64,000 nt of DNA from an uncultured bacterium (GTDB lineage Bacteria > Pseudomonadota > Alphaproteobacteria > Sphingomonadales > Sphingomonadaceae): NCBI GenBank assembly GCA_942636505.2, contig CALOGB020000055.1:186001-250000 (forward strand). Reading direction: 5' to 3'. A program made the position numbers and the translations under genes. Below, in pieces: positions 18,786-27,072 of the stretch. Every line of letters starts with the position of its first letter. The first letter of the stretch is position 1. The notes below the pieces were generated by a model, which saw only the letters and a list, made by a program, of their open reading frames with translations, ran no database searches and had not been told where the DNA came from.

Positions 18786-18817
18786 TCACCGAACGAGCAA
18801 ACTTCACGCTCCCTATC

Positions 18818-18903
18818 TCCGTCATCCTGACGAAAGTCAGGATCCAGAGCCGAATAGCGCAACGCCTGTTACCCTAGTTCCTGACTTTCGTCAGGATAAC
18901 GAG
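18818..18903. repeat. Paired palindromic repeat, family D, copy 1
   Basis: TCCGTCATCCTGACGAAAGT followed by CAGGATCCAGAG, with an inverted partner CTGACTTTCGTCAGGATAAC. The same pair occurs at 41596-41682. It lies between udgX and the convergent aldo/keto reductase gene and could also act as a bidirectional terminator. Confidence 0.82.
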
Positions 18904-18933
18904 CTTCTCAGTCGAGCCGCCTTTTCACCTTCA

Positions 18934-19731
18934 TCACATGCTGTTCGGCTCCGGTCCCAAACGACCTGCCGGGTCATCGAGCGCTTCGATCGCTGCCATG
19001 TCCTCGTCGTCCAGAGTCAGGTCCAACGCCGCAAAATTGTCTGCCAGATGCTCGGCATCCGAAGCCTTCGGGATCACCGAAAAGCCGTTCGCCAGATGCC
19101 ACGCCAGGATTATTTGCGCCGCGCTCCGCCCATGCTTGTCAGCGATGCGAACAATAGCCTCGTCCTGCAACAGCGTCTTGCCCTGCCCCAACGGGCTCCA
19201 GCTTTGCGTCACGATGCCGTGGGCCTGATGATACGCGCGCTGTTCGCGCTGCTGGAAGTTCGGGTGAAGTTCGATCTGGTTGACCGCCGGCGTCACGCCG
19301 GTCGCCGCGACGATCGCGTCGATATGTTCGGGAAGGAAGTTCGACACGCCGATCGACTTGGCCTTCCCGGCATCACGCAGCGCGATCATCGCCTTCCAGG
19401 CTTCGACATACTTGTCCTGCTTCGGCACCGGCCAGTGCATCAGGTACAGGTCGGCCGATTCGACACCGAGCAGAGCAAGGCTCTCGTCCATCGCCGCTTC
19501 GGCATCGCCCTGCCGGTCGTTCCACAACTTGGTGGTCAGGAACACATCCGAGCCCTTGTAGCCGTCGCCGACGCCGTGTTCGTTCTCGTAGATCGCCGCG
19601 GTGTCGACCAGCCGGAAGCCGATATCGAGCCCGGAGCGGACGATTGCCGCGGCCTGGCTGTCGGGGATCTGCCACGTGCCCATGCCGAGCTGTGGCATAT
19701 TGCGGCCGTCGTTAAGTTTGAGATCTGTCAT
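18934..19731 (-). CDS. Aldo/keto reductase
   Basis: 265-residue NADPH-dependent reductase of the AKR superfamily with the (beta/alpha)8 barrel. The catalytic tetrad is visible: D43, Y48 (DTAAIYENE), K68 (LTTKLW) and H99 (LYLMHWP). The signature ESADLYLMHWPVP is typical of the 2,5-diketo-gluconate reductase-like group, which reduces many small aldehydes and ketones. The start MTDLKLNDGRNMPQLG is normal. It is transcribed towards udgX and divergently from dedA, 80 bp away. Confidence 0.93.
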   Translation of the reverse strand: MTDLKLNDGRNMPQLGMGTWQIPDSQAAAIVRSGLDIGFRLVDTAAIYENEHGVGDGYKGSDVFLTTKLWNDRQGDAEAAMDESLALLGVESADLYLMHWPVPKQDKYVEAWKAMIALRDAGKAKSIGVSNFLPEHIDAIVAATGVTPAVNQIELHPNFQQREQRAYHQAHGIVTQSWSPLGQGKTLLQDEAIVRIADKHGRSAAQIILAWHLANGFSVIPKASDAEHLADNFAALDLTLDDEDMAAIEALDDPAGRLGPEPNSM

Positions 19732-19811
19732 GCCGCACCAGCGAACGAAGCGCGCGGCGGTTCCTCTTTAGGGCTTCCCTTCGCCGCCCGGTTCGCGCAA
19801 TCGACCGACCC

Positions 19812-20444
19812 ATGTTCGAAAAGATTCTGGCCGTGCTGGCCACCTTCACGATCGGCGTCATCTCGTCGGGTGGCTATGTCGGCATCGCGCTGCTCATGGC
19901 GATCGAAAGCGCGTGCATCCCGCTGCCGTCCGAGATCATCATGCCGTTCGCAGGCTATCTCGTCTCGACCGGGCGGTTCGACCTGTATCTCGCCGCCACC
20001 GCCGGCGCGATCGGGTGCAATCTGGGCTCGATCGTCGCGTATGAAATCGGCAAGCGTGGCGGGCGGCCGATGGCCGAGCGCTGGGGCCGCTTCGTCCTGA
20101 TCGGGCCGGGCGAGCTCGACGCGGCGGACCGGTTCTTCGCCCGCTGGGGCTCGATGGCGGTGTTGATCGGCCGCCTGCTGCCGGTGATCCGTTCGTTCAT
20201 CGCATTCCCCGCCGGCGTCGCTCGGATGAAGCTGGTCCCGTTCCACGTCTACACCTTCATCGGTTCGTGGCCTTGGTGCTTCGGGCTGGCTTGGGTCGGC
20301 ATGAAGCTCGGCGACAAGTGGGACAGCGATCCGCGCGTGAAGGCCACGTTCCACAGCGCCGACCTGCTGATCGGCTTGGTCCTGATCGCGCTCGTGGGCT
20401 TCTACATCTGGCACCGCGTGCGCGGGCTGAAGCGTCACCCTTAA
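19812..20444 (+). CDS. DedA family inner-membrane protein
   Basis: 210-residue VTT/DedA-domain protein; members are membrane proteins linked to undecaprenyl-phosphate or phospholipid recycling and membrane homeostasis. The conserved acidic entry ESACIPLPSE (32-41) and the re-entrant GRLLPVIRSFIAFPAG (120-135) are present, with further hydrophobic helices near the C terminus. Its stop overlaps the stop region of the convergent DJ-1/PfpI gene by 4 bp, leaving no room for a terminator between them. Confidence 0.92.
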   Translation: MFEKILAVLATFTIGVISSGGYVGIALLMAIESACIPLPSEIIMPFAGYLVSTGRFDLYLAATAGAIGCNLGSIVAYEIGKRGGRPMAERWGRFVLIGPGELDAADRFFARWGSMAVLIGRLLPVIRSFIAFPAGVARMKLVPFHVYTFIGSWPWCFGLAWVGMKLGDKWDSDPRVKATFHSADLLIGLVLIALVGFYIWHRVRGLKRHP

Positions 20445-21142
20445 GTGTCTCGGGGGTAACCCCAGCGCTTTGCCAGCGCGCGCAGATCGTCATCCCGCGT
20501 GGGAACGAGTTGCGCCGTTCTCCGCTTCACGGCGGCAAGGATGTCCGCGTCAGCCTTTCCGGGCGAGCCGCTGTCGAACGGCGGTGCTGGATCATATTCG
20601 AGGCTGAGCTGAACCGCCTTGGCATGCGCTTCGCCACGGATCATCGCGGTCAGGGTGAGGGCGAAGTCGATCCCGGCCGTGACGCCGCCGCCAGTCACGC
20701 GGTTGCGATCGACCACGGTGCGCGCATCGATTGGGATCGCGCCGAACAGCGGCAGCATGTCGCGCTGCGCCCAGTGACACCCTGCGCGATACCCTTCGAG
20801 CAAACCGGCCGCGCCGAGGATCAGCGATCCGGTGCAGACGCTCGTCACCCACGTCGCCTCGGCGCCAACCGTCTGGACCCACGCCATCGCTTCTTCGTCG
20901 GCGATCACGTCGTTGGTTCCGAAACCGCCGGGTACGCACAGGATGTCAGCGCGCGGGACGTCGGCGAAGGTCGCGGTTGGCAGGATCGAGAAGCCAGCGT
21001 CGGTCGGGACCGGGCCGAGCGTCTTCCAGACGAGATCGAGCCGGGCATTGCCGAGCCGCGAGAGGACCTGCGCGGGTCCGGTCAGGTCGAACTGAGTTAC
21101 GTTCGGAAATAGCAGGAAGGCGATGCTCAGCGGTTCGGTCAT
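20441..21142 (-). CDS. DJ-1/PfpI family protein, isonitrile hydratase-like
   Basis: 233-residue protein of the DJ-1/PfpI fold. The nucleophile-elbow cysteine is C103 in VTSVCTGSLILG and D19 lies in QFDLTGP; these correspond to the cysteine and aspartate needed in the Pseudomonas isonitrile hydratase InhA. No AraC-type DNA-binding tail is present, so it is not a GlxA regulator. The C-terminal 30 residues (KADADILAAVKRRT) look like a helical extension. The real substrate may differ. Confidence 0.82.
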   Translation of the reverse strand: MTEPLSIAFLLFPNVTQFDLTGPAQVLSRLGNARLDLVWKTLGPVPTDAGFSILPTATFADVPRADILCVPGGFGTNDVIADEEAMAWVQTVGAEATWVTSVCTGSLILGAAGLLEGYRAGCHWAQRDMLPLFGAIPIDARTVVDRNRVTGGGVTAGIDFALTLTAMIRGEAHAKAVQLSLEYDPAPPFDSGSPGKADADILAAVKRRTAQLVPTRDDDLRALAKRWGYPRDT

Positions 21143-21257
21143 GCCATTGCTCCTTGCGATCGGCTCCTACGATCGAGAATCGCAAGATCGCTCCAAATTG
21201 CCTTAACTCGCTGAAAAGCAGCGTGAGTCCGGCACCGTGCAAGGACCGCGCTCGGCC

Positions 21258-21282
21258 GAAGTGCAGAAAGTGCAGACGCTGG
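21258..21282 (+). repeat. Dispersed 25-bp repeat, copy 2
   Basis: Second copy of the sequence described at 15909-15933, here on the plus strand with G instead of C at position 9. It is followed about 20 bases later by a GC-rich hairpin with a T run (21303-21327). It lies in the 280-bp region upstream of the DJ-1/PfpI gene, where no gene is evident. Confidence 0.72.
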
Positions 21283-21302
21283 TGCAGCATTTCCCCCTGC
21301 GC

Positions 21303-21327
21303 CCGCCGCACCGTGGGGGGCGGTTTT
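21303..21327 (+). terminator. Terminator-like hairpin with T run
   Basis: CCGCC (21303-21307) can pair with GGCGG (21319-21323), extended by CACC/GGGG-type pairing across the loop, and TTTT follows at 21324-21327. No plus-strand gene ends just before it (dedA stops at 20444), so it may close an unannotated short transcript that includes the 25-bp repeat, or be chance in GC-rich DNA. Confidence 0.4.
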
Positions 21328-21422
21328 AGCGAACGCGCTACGGAGGGATGCTGAAGTCATTCGCGCATCATGCCACTCCCGGTGCCCGTAGGACAGTTAC
21401 GTCTAAACAGCGCACCCTGGTG

Positions 21423-21995
21423 TCAAGCGAACAGCCACGTCCCGAGCATGCGCCCGAACGGGATGGTGAACACGCCCGCGATGAGCAGCGCGCCGTTGAC
21501 CATGCCGCGCACGCTGGTGCGGTGCCGTACAAGGTTGTGGGCGCGGGCCGACCACCAGATGATCGGGACCTGGACGAGCGTGAAGATCGACAGGAGGTGG
21601 ATGATGCCGAAACCGCCCGTGCTGGTCCGGATGCCGAACGAGGCGAGCGCGGTGGCGAGCATCGCAACGACCCAAATCGTGCCTAGCGCGCGGTGCGGAC
21701 GGTCGCCGCGTTTGCGCAGGAGCATGATGGGGGTGAAGGCGAGCGCGACGAGGATGGTGGCGAGGTGGAACCAGACGATCGTCGGGACCTCAAGCCAGTG
21801 CGGGCGGCCGCGGATCAGCGCGGTCATGACAGCGGCGAGGAGGAGCATTGCGGCGTAGGCGAGGAGTTTCTCGTAACCGTCGGCAGCGATCGGTCGCAGA
21901 CGGGTTTTCGTTTTCCCAGCGTTCGTGCCATTCGTCCCCCCTTGTATGTCCCATGGGAACGGTACGGGGTGCGCTGCGCGGTAGCCAAGAGGCAT
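21423..21995 (-). CDS. DUF2306-like integral membrane protein
   Basis: 190 residues if the ATG at 21995 is used. After a polar N terminus of about 45 residues come four hydrophobic helices (LLAYAAMLLLAAVMTALI, IVWFHLATILVALAFTPIML, a LGTIWVVAMLATALASFGI stretch, and IIHLLSIFTLVQVPIIWW), then a fifth weaker one. The KRGDRPHRALG motif between helices 2 and 3 is the HRxxG signature of DUF2306. Function is unknown. A shorter start near the first helix is possible, because the N terminus is untypical. Confidence 0.75.
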   Translation of the reverse strand: MPLGYRAAHPVPFPWDIQGGTNGTNAGKTKTRLRPIAADGYEKLLAYAAMLLLAAVMTALIRGRPHWLEVPTIVWFHLATILVALAFTPIMLLRKRGDRPHRALGTIWVVAMLATALASFGIRTSTGGFGIIHLLSIFTLVQVPIIWWSARAHNLVRHRTSVRGMVNGALLIAGVFTIPFGRMLGTWLFA

Positions 21996-22029
21996 TCGTG
22001 CCGCCGACCGCGCCGGGGTAAAAACGTGC

Positions 22030-22137
22030 TCCCCTCCCTGGAAGGGAGGGGTTGGGGGTGGGTTGGTTGAATTAGGCGACTGGCGTTCCCGCCTGCGGAA
22101 GCCGACCCACCCCTACCCCTCCCTTTCAGGGAGGGGG
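22030..22137. repeat. Paired palindromic repeat, family C, copy 2
   Basis: TCCCCTCCCTGGAAGGGAGG then GGTTGGGGGTGGGTTGG, an AT-richer centre containing CTGCGGAAGCC, and the inverted partner ending in CCCTTTCAGGGAGGGGGAG. The two halves are about 40 bp apart. It lies between the DUF2306-like gene and the secreted protein gene at 22165. Confidence 0.82.
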
Positions 22138-22164
22138 AGTAGGGCGATATCGCTTGCGATGGTT

Positions 22165-22689
22165 TTATGGGAGAACCGGGACTTCCGCAGCCCGCGTCTT
22201 GTTTTCCAGACGCGATTCCCTGACCCGCTGACCGAAGCAGCCGGTTGCACCGCCTGCGCCGACCGCGGAGCAGCTGCCGATCGTGTTCACGCCCGACCCA
22301 GCGTCCATCGTGCCCTGCGCCTTGGTCGCCCAGCTTGCGTTCTCGGGCGTGACGACGAACTCGCGGAGTTCCTTGGGGACGCGGTATTGCTCCTGCGCGC
22401 TGCGGCGGACGCAGACGACGATCTCTTCGCCGTTCTGGTTGGTCGGGCAGCGTTCGTTGCCGAACAGGGTCAGGACGCCGTTGACGGGAGCGCTGCGCGA
22501 GACTTCGCCGGGGGCCGAAATCGGCTTCGACTTGCCGGTAGCGCCGGGCAGAGCCGGCGCCAGCGTCGGTCCCTTGGCGGGTAATTGCGCCAGCGTTGGC
22601 GGCGCTACGGGGCGAGCAGGTTGCGCCGTCTGCGCCGCAGCGGGTCCGGCGACGAGCAACGCCGTCGCAAAAAGCATTTTCATACGCAT
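22165..22689 (-). CDS. Secreted protein of unknown function
   Basis: 174 residues with a clear signal peptide (MRMKMLFATALLVAGPAAAQ, cleavage near AAA-QT), a proline/alanine-rich linker to about residue 60, and a folded part with GNERCPTNQNGEEIVVCVRR and a C-terminal region holding four cysteines or more (SCSAVG, GCFGQ). The cysteines suggest disulfides in the periplasm. I do not recognise the family. It is the last gene after coq7 with a 56-bp gap. The start at 22689 is chosen for the signal peptide; upstream in-frame sequence overlaps coq7. Confidence 0.75.
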   Translation of the reverse strand: MRMKMLFATALLVAGPAAAQTAQPARPVAPPTLAQLPAKGPTLAPALPGATGKSKPISAPGEVSRSAPVNGVLTLFGNERCPTNQNGEEIVVCVRRSAQEQYRVPKELREFVVTPENASWATKAQGTMDAGSGVNTIGSCSAVGAGGATGCFGQRVRESRLENKTRAAEVPVLP

Positions 22690-22745
22690 CACTCCCACAA
22701 TCCGTACTTCAGTCACTGGCCGTATCTCATTGTACCGGCCGCATC

Positions 22746-23282
22746 TCAGATCCGCTTGGCGGTCGCGATCGCAACCTTGCAGCCGAGCCGGATCGCAGCA
22801 CTCAATACCGGATAGCCCGGCGTCTCTTCCGCCCCCGCGGCGATCGCGGTAGCCTTGTGTTCGAGTTCCTCGGCCTGGAAATCCAGGATCGCTGCCGATA
22901 GCTCCGGGTCGCTGGCGCCAAGCTGAACGAGCTGTTCTTCGTAATGCTTGTCGATCTCGGTCTCGACCGCCGCCGTGCACGCCATCGCCGCTCGTGGGCT
23001 GATCGCTGCGGTCACCGCGCCAAGCGCGAAGCCGGCGACTTTCCAAATCGGCTGCAGCACCGTCGGGCGCACGCGGCGCTCGACGATCATCTTGTCGAAG
23101 AAAGCGCGGTGGCGTTCCTCTTGCTGCGCCATGTGATGGATCGAGCGCGACGCCGGGTGGCGGTCGCCAAGCACAGCCAACTGACCCGCATAAATGCGGA
23201 TCGCGCCGTACTCGCCGGCCTGGTCGACCCGGATCATTGAGTCCGTCGCCCGCTTGGCGTCTCCTGGCTTCCAGCCGCTCAT
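22746..23282 (-). CDS. coq7: 5-demethoxyubiquinone hydroxylase (COQ7 family)
   Basis: Di-iron monooxygenase that adds the C6 hydroxyl in ubiquinone synthesis. 178 residues with the carboxylate-bridged ligands E24, E55xxH58 (QEERH), E107 and E139xxH142 (EELEH). The start at 23282 (MSGWKPGDAKR) overlaps the dsbB stop by 4 bp, so it is probably translated from the ctpA-dsbB-coq7 message. Alphaproteobacteria commonly use this enzyme in place of UbiF. Confidence 0.94.
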   Translation of the reverse strand: MSGWKPGDAKRATDSMIRVDQAGEYGAIRIYAGQLAVLGDRHPASRSIHHMAQQEERHRAFFDKMIVERRVRPTVLQPIWKVAGFALGAVTAAISPRAAMACTAAVETEIDKHYEEQLVQLGASDPELSAAILDFQAEELEHKATAIAAGAEETPGYPVLSAAIRLGCKVAIATAKRI

Positions 23283-23785
23283 CTCGTCTTCCTCATGAGT
23301 GCGAATATGGTGAACGCACCGACGAGGGAAAAGATCGCGTTGAAGCCGGCGAGCGAAATCCCGAGCAGTTTCCACTGTGGCGAATCGCAGCGCACCATCG
23401 GCGCGTTCATGATCGCGGCGAGGCGCTCGGCAGCGGTGGTGCCAGCCATAGAGACGGTCGTGGTGCAGGCGGTAAAGCCGTTCCACCAATGATATTCGAC
23501 GCCGGCATGCGCGACGCCGATCAGTCCGCTGAGACCGATCAGCAACCCAGCGATGATCACCAGCGACGCCCGCAGCGAACGGCCGGGGACGAAAAACGCC
23601 GCGCCCGCGATCAGCACCGCGGAATAATGCGGCCAGCGCTGCCAATGGCACATCTCGCAGGGGTACAGCCCGCCGAGATATTGCGAGCCCAACGCGCCGA
23701 GCAGCAGGAACGCCGGCAGCAACAACGCGATGGCGCGCCCGATCTCTTCGTTCTTGGTCATGCCAAGCCCGCGACGCACGCTCAC
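23279..23785 (-). CDS. dsbB: Disulfide bond formation protein DsbB
   Basis: Inner-membrane quinone-linked oxidase that recharges DsbA-type proteins. 168 residues with four transmembrane helices; the first redox pair is C43-E-M-C46 in the typical CEMCHWQRW context and the second is C107 and C133. It overlaps ctpA (upstream) and coq7 (downstream) by 4 bp each. A shorter start at 23761 (MTKNEEIG) is possible, but the ATGA overlap at 23782-23785 favours the longer one. The adjacent ubiquinone gene is functionally fitting because DsbB passes electrons to quinone. Confidence 0.92.
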   Translation of the reverse strand: MSVRRGLGMTKNEEIGRAIALLLPAFLLLGALGSQYLGGLYPCEMCHWQRWPHYSAVLIAGAAFFVPGRSLRASLVIIAGLLIGLSGLIGVAHAGVEYHWWNGFTACTTTVSMAGTTAAERLAAIMNAPMVRCDSPQWKLLGISLAGFNAIFSLVGAFTIFALMRKTR

Positions 23786-25170
23786 TTGGTGGGCGCCTTG
23801 GTGGTGTCCGTGGGATCGGGCTTGATCGGGCGGGGCTTGGTCGCGGCGGCGACCTGCGTTGCCCCGCCGAGGCGCGCCACCGTCTTCAGCGCATAGTAGA
23901 GCTGGAAGTCGTCGATCCCCTGTTTCTTCAACTGGTCGGGCGTCTGCGAGAAGCGCGGATCGGTCTTGGTATCCTCCTCGAGCACCGCGTTGTCGGCCTT
24001 TACCTCGTTGATCAGGTGTTTGCGCAGGTCCGCCTCGCGGAACACCGGGCGCGACTTGTAGTCGGGATCGGTGAGCTGCGGCACCTTGATGTCGGGCTCG
24101 ATCCCGCCCTCTTGCACCGACCGGCCTGACGGCGTGAAGTAGCGCGCGGTGGTAAGACGCAGCGCGGTCTCGGGGCCAAGCTGGAGCACGGTCTGGACCG
24201 AGCCCTTGCCGAAGCTGCGCTCGCCCATGATCAGCGCGCGGTGATGATCCTGGAGGGCGCCAGCGACGATCTCGGACGCAGACGCGGTGCCGGGATCGGT
24301 AAGGACGACGACCGGCAGGCCGTGCGCGTCGTCACCGGGCTTGGCATAATAACGCTCGATATCGGTCTTCTCGCGGCCGCGCTGCGAGACGATCTCGCCA
24401 TGATCGAGGAACGCGTCGCTCACCTCGATCGCCTGGGTCAGGAGCCCGCCGCCATTCTCGCGGAGGTCGACGACATAGCCGAGCGGGCGGTGGCCGAGCG
24501 ACTTGTCGATCGCCATGATCGCCGCGCGGGTATCGGCGCCGGTGTTCTCGCTGAAGGTGTTGATGTTGATATAGCCGACGTCGCCGCGAACTTCCCATTT
24601 CACCGGCTTCTGGACGATGATCTCGCGCATCATCGTCACCTCGAGCGGCTTGTCGCGGCCCGGACGGACGAGGCCGAGCGTGATCTTACTGCCAGGCTTG
24701 CCGCGCATCTTGCCGACCGCCTCGTCGAGCGAATCGCCGTAGATCAGCTTGCCGTCGATATGCGTGATGTAGTCGCCGGATTTGACGCCGGCGCGGGCAG
24801 CGGGGGAATCCTCCTGCGGGGCAACGACCTTGATCGCGCCGTCCTCCATCTGCACCGTGAGGCCGAGACCTCCGTAATTGCCTTCGGTCATGATCCGCAG
24901 GTTTTCGTAGTCGAGCGCGTCGACATAACTGGAGTGTGGATCGAGGCTGGCTAGCATGCCCTGGATCGCACCCTTGATCAGCGTCTTGTCATCGACCTTG
25001 TCGACATATTCCGCCTTCACGCGGTTGAAGACGTCGAGGAACTGGTCGAACTCGCGGTACGTGTCGGTGTCGACTGCCGCCATCGCGGAGGTGGCCAATG
25101 GGATCAGCGTCAGCGCGCCGACGATCGCAGTCGCGGCAAAGAACGGGGTACGCAGTATAGGACGAGGCAT
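23782..25170 (-). CDS. ctpA: S41 family C-terminal processing peptidase
   Basis: 462-residue periplasmic serine protease. A signal or membrane anchor covers residues 8-31, a PDZ domain spans about 95-180 and the S41 core follows, with S297 (TASASE), K322 and Q326 (FGKGSVQ) as the Ser-Lys catalytic set judged by spacing to the E. coli Prc site. A proline/lysine-rich tail of about 25 residues ends the protein. Such proteases often process cell-wall hydrolases and their regulators, and the gene follows the EnvC-like gene, a common arrangement. Confidence 0.94.
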   Translation of the reverse strand: MPRPILRTPFFAATAIVGALTLIPLATSAMAAVDTDTYREFDQFLDVFNRVKAEYVDKVDDKTLIKGAIQGMLASLDPHSSYVDALDYENLRIMTEGNYGGLGLTVQMEDGAIKVVAPQEDSPAARAGVKSGDYITHIDGKLIYGDSLDEAVGKMRGKPGSKITLGLVRPGRDKPLEVTMMREIIVQKPVKWEVRGDVGYININTFSENTGADTRAAIMAIDKSLGHRPLGYVVDLRENGGGLLTQAIEVSDAFLDHGEIVSQRGREKTDIERYYAKPGDDAHGLPVVVLTDPGTASASEIVAGALQDHHRALIMGERSFGKGSVQTVLQLGPETALRLTTARYFTPSGRSVQEGGIEPDIKVPQLTDPDYKSRPVFREADLRKHLINEVKADNAVLEEDTKTDPRFSQTPDQLKKQGIDDFQLYYALKTVARLGGATQVAAATKPRPIKPDPTDTTKAPTK

Positions 25171-25294
25171 CGATGGTCCTGCAACCTGAGAAAAGACGTG
25201 TCGTACGGTCGTAACGGCGTAGCGTAGCGGAACGCTGGCGGCAACGCGCGCGCGGAGTGAAGGCCCGTGGGGGTTAATGGGGGCTGACTGGGAG

Positions 25295-25433
25295 GCTTTC
25301 GATCCTCCCCCGCCAGGGGGAGGTGGCTGGCACTTGCCAGACGGAGGGGGTGGTAAGAGATTACCGCTGCTCCGTGTCCTCCCCTTCCGCCACCTTCGGC
25401 GACACCTCCCCCTTGCGGGGGAGGATCGAAAGC
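25295..25433. repeat. Paired palindromic repeat with 19-bp perfect arms, family C variant
   Basis: The outer arms GCTTTCGATCCTCCCCCGC and their exact complement bound a 139-bp element, with inner GGGGGAGGT/ACCTCCCCC pairing and a CTTGCCAGACGGAGGGGGTGG middle. The arms are longer than in the other pairs, which makes it look like a small miniature-transposon-like unit. It fills most of the 285-bp gap between ctpA and the EnvC-like gene. Confidence 0.8.
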
Positions 25434-25455
25434 TGCGCCCATCGGATTTGGCTGA

Positions 25456-26628
25456 TCAGCTGGGTCCTATCAACGAAGCGACATCGACCGGGCGACCCCG
25501 GCGGCGGAGTTCGACGGTGATGCGCGGGTCTTGGCGGGGGGCGGTGCCGAGCGGGGCGCCCATCGTGACACGGTCGCCGGGCTTTGCGGAGGTTGCCGCG
25601 AGGCCGGTGACGAGGCTGGTCCAACCATCGGCGTGGTCGACGATGACGATAACCCCGTAGTCGCGAAAGCGGCGGGCGTAGCGGATCGTCCCTGCAGCAG
25701 GCGCGACGACGCGCGCACTGGGAGCGGTGGCGAAGGTCAGGCCGCGCGATCGGACTCCGGCGTCCGAGACTTCGTCGAAACCGGTGACGAGCCTGCCCGC
25801 TACCGGCATGCGGTACACGCCGCTCGGTGGCGCCGGGGGCGTGGTGCCGGGCGCGATCGGGCGGGGGATCGGACCGGCGAGCGCGATCAGGCTGGCTGCG
25901 GTCGCCTTGGCGTTGGTGGTGGCGGCCATGCCGTCGACGAGATCGCGCGCGCGTTCGCCGAGCGCCAGCGCGCGATCGGACTCGCCGAGCGCGCCACGGC
26001 CGAGCGACTGGCTGCGCTGGCGATGGCGCGCCTCCAAGGTGGCCAGCGCGATGCGGTCGTTCTCCAGACGCGCACGGCCGTCGGCGAGCGCCTTGGCGGC
26101 AAGCGTCGCGCTGGCCTGCAACCGCCGCGTCTCGGCGAGTTCGGTGCGAACGGCCTCGGTACGCTGGCGCACCACGGGAAGCGCGCTGCCGAGCACTGCG
26201 CGGACATGGACAAGGTCATCGACCGATCCCGGATGCGCAACTGCGACGATAGTCGGGCGGCGGGCGAGCGATTCCAGCGCGGCGAGCAGGCGTGCGACGG
26301 GCGCTTGCGCGCGGCCGAGCTTGGCGCGCTGATCGGACAGCAGGCGCTCGACGAGCGTCACGCGGGCGCTGGCGGTGGCGAGGTTCGCTTCGGCAGCCGT
26401 CACGCGGGCGGCTAAAGCCTGCTCCTCGCGGCGCGCCTTGTCGGCGGCATTGCGTTCCTTAGTGGCCGCGGCGGCGAGTTTGGCGGCGCGGGCGGCGGCG
26501 AGCGCGGCGTCGCGCTTCGCCGCAACGAGGCGTTGCTGCTCGGTCGACAGTTCGGGCGCGTCAGTCTGTGCAGTCACGCCCGCCGCCGCAAACAGCGCCG
26601 CGATCGCAAGAACGCCCCCTATCCTCAT
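25456..26628 (-). CDS. EnvC-like murein hydrolase activator (degenerate M23)
   Basis: 390 residues: a signal peptide (1-20), a long coiled coil (about 25-230, rich in Ala, Arg, Glu, Leu) and a LytM/M23 domain at about 270-385. The zinc ligands of active M23 peptidases are not seen: the first motif reads RSRGLTFATAP where HxGxD is expected and the later HxH region reads TSLVTGLAA. This matches EnvC, which switches on amidases during division rather than cutting the wall itself. ctpA lies downstream; rlmH overlaps or abuts upstream (4-bp gap). Confidence 0.86.
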   Translation of the reverse strand: MRIGGVLAIAALFAAAGVTAQTDAPELSTEQQRLVAAKRDAALAAARAAKLAAAATKERNAADKARREEQALAARVTAAEANLATASARVTLVERLLSDQRAKLGRAQAPVARLLAALESLARRPTIVAVAHPGSVDDLVHVRAVLGSALPVVRQRTEAVRTELAETRRLQASATLAAKALADGRARLENDRIALATLEARHRQRSQSLGRGALGESDRALALGERARDLVDGMAATTNAKATAASLIALAGPIPRPIAPGTTPPAPPSGVYRMPVAGRLVTGFDEVSDAGVRSRGLTFATAPSARVVAPAAGTIRYARRFRDYGVIVIVDHADGWTSLVTGLAATSAKPGDRVTMGAPLGTAPRQDPRITVELRRRGRPVDVASLIGPS

Positions 26629-26631
26629 GCA

Positions 26632-27054
26632 TCACCCTTCGCGGTGATAGGGGTGGTTGGCAAGGATGCTGGTGGCGCGGAAGAGTTGTTCGGCGAGCAT
26701 CGCGCGGGCGAGCAGATGCGGCCAGGTCGCGCGGCCGAACGAGAACAGCAGGTCCGCCTCGTCGCGCGCCGCATCGTCGAAGCCGTCGGCAGCGCCGATC
26801 ATGAACCGCGCCTCGCGCACGCCGTCATCGCGCCATCGCTCGAGCTTTTGCGCGAACTGCGTCGACGACAGCGTCTCACCCTTCTCGTCAAGCAGGATGC
26901 GTTTAGTCTGCTCGCCGACAAGCGGGATCTTGCCGCCGGTGTCGGGGAGTTCGCTGACCTTGGTCGGCCAGACGATCCGCTTCAGATAGCGATCGACGAG
27001 ATCGGCCTCGGGCGAACGCCCGATCCGACCGCGGGCGACGATGTGGAGCAGCAC
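26632..27054 (-). CDS. rlmH: 23S rRNA pseudouridine(1915) N3-methyltransferase
   Basis: 140-residue SPOUT-class methyltransferase that modifies helix 69 of 23S rRNA. The knot region FMIGAADGFDD and the C-terminal LLARAMLAEQLFRA-HPYHR are characteristic. The first residues MLLHIVARGRIGRSPE also match. It follows rsfS by 18 bp; rsfS-rlmH adjacency is widely conserved. Confidence 0.95.
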   Translation of the reverse strand: MLLHIVARGRIGRSPEADLVDRYLKRIVWPTKVSELPDTGGKIPLVGEQTKRILLDEKGETLSSTQFAQKLERWRDDGVREARFMIGAADGFDDAARDEADLLFSFGRATWPHLLARAMLAEQLFRATSILANHPYHREG

Positions 27055-27072
27055 CGCCGCCTCTGGGTCGGT

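Noticed and set aside
20441-20444. Overlapping stops of dedA and the DJ-1/PfpI gene as a regulatory feature
   Set aside because: A 4-bp convergent overlap is common in compact genomes and no further signal was seen.
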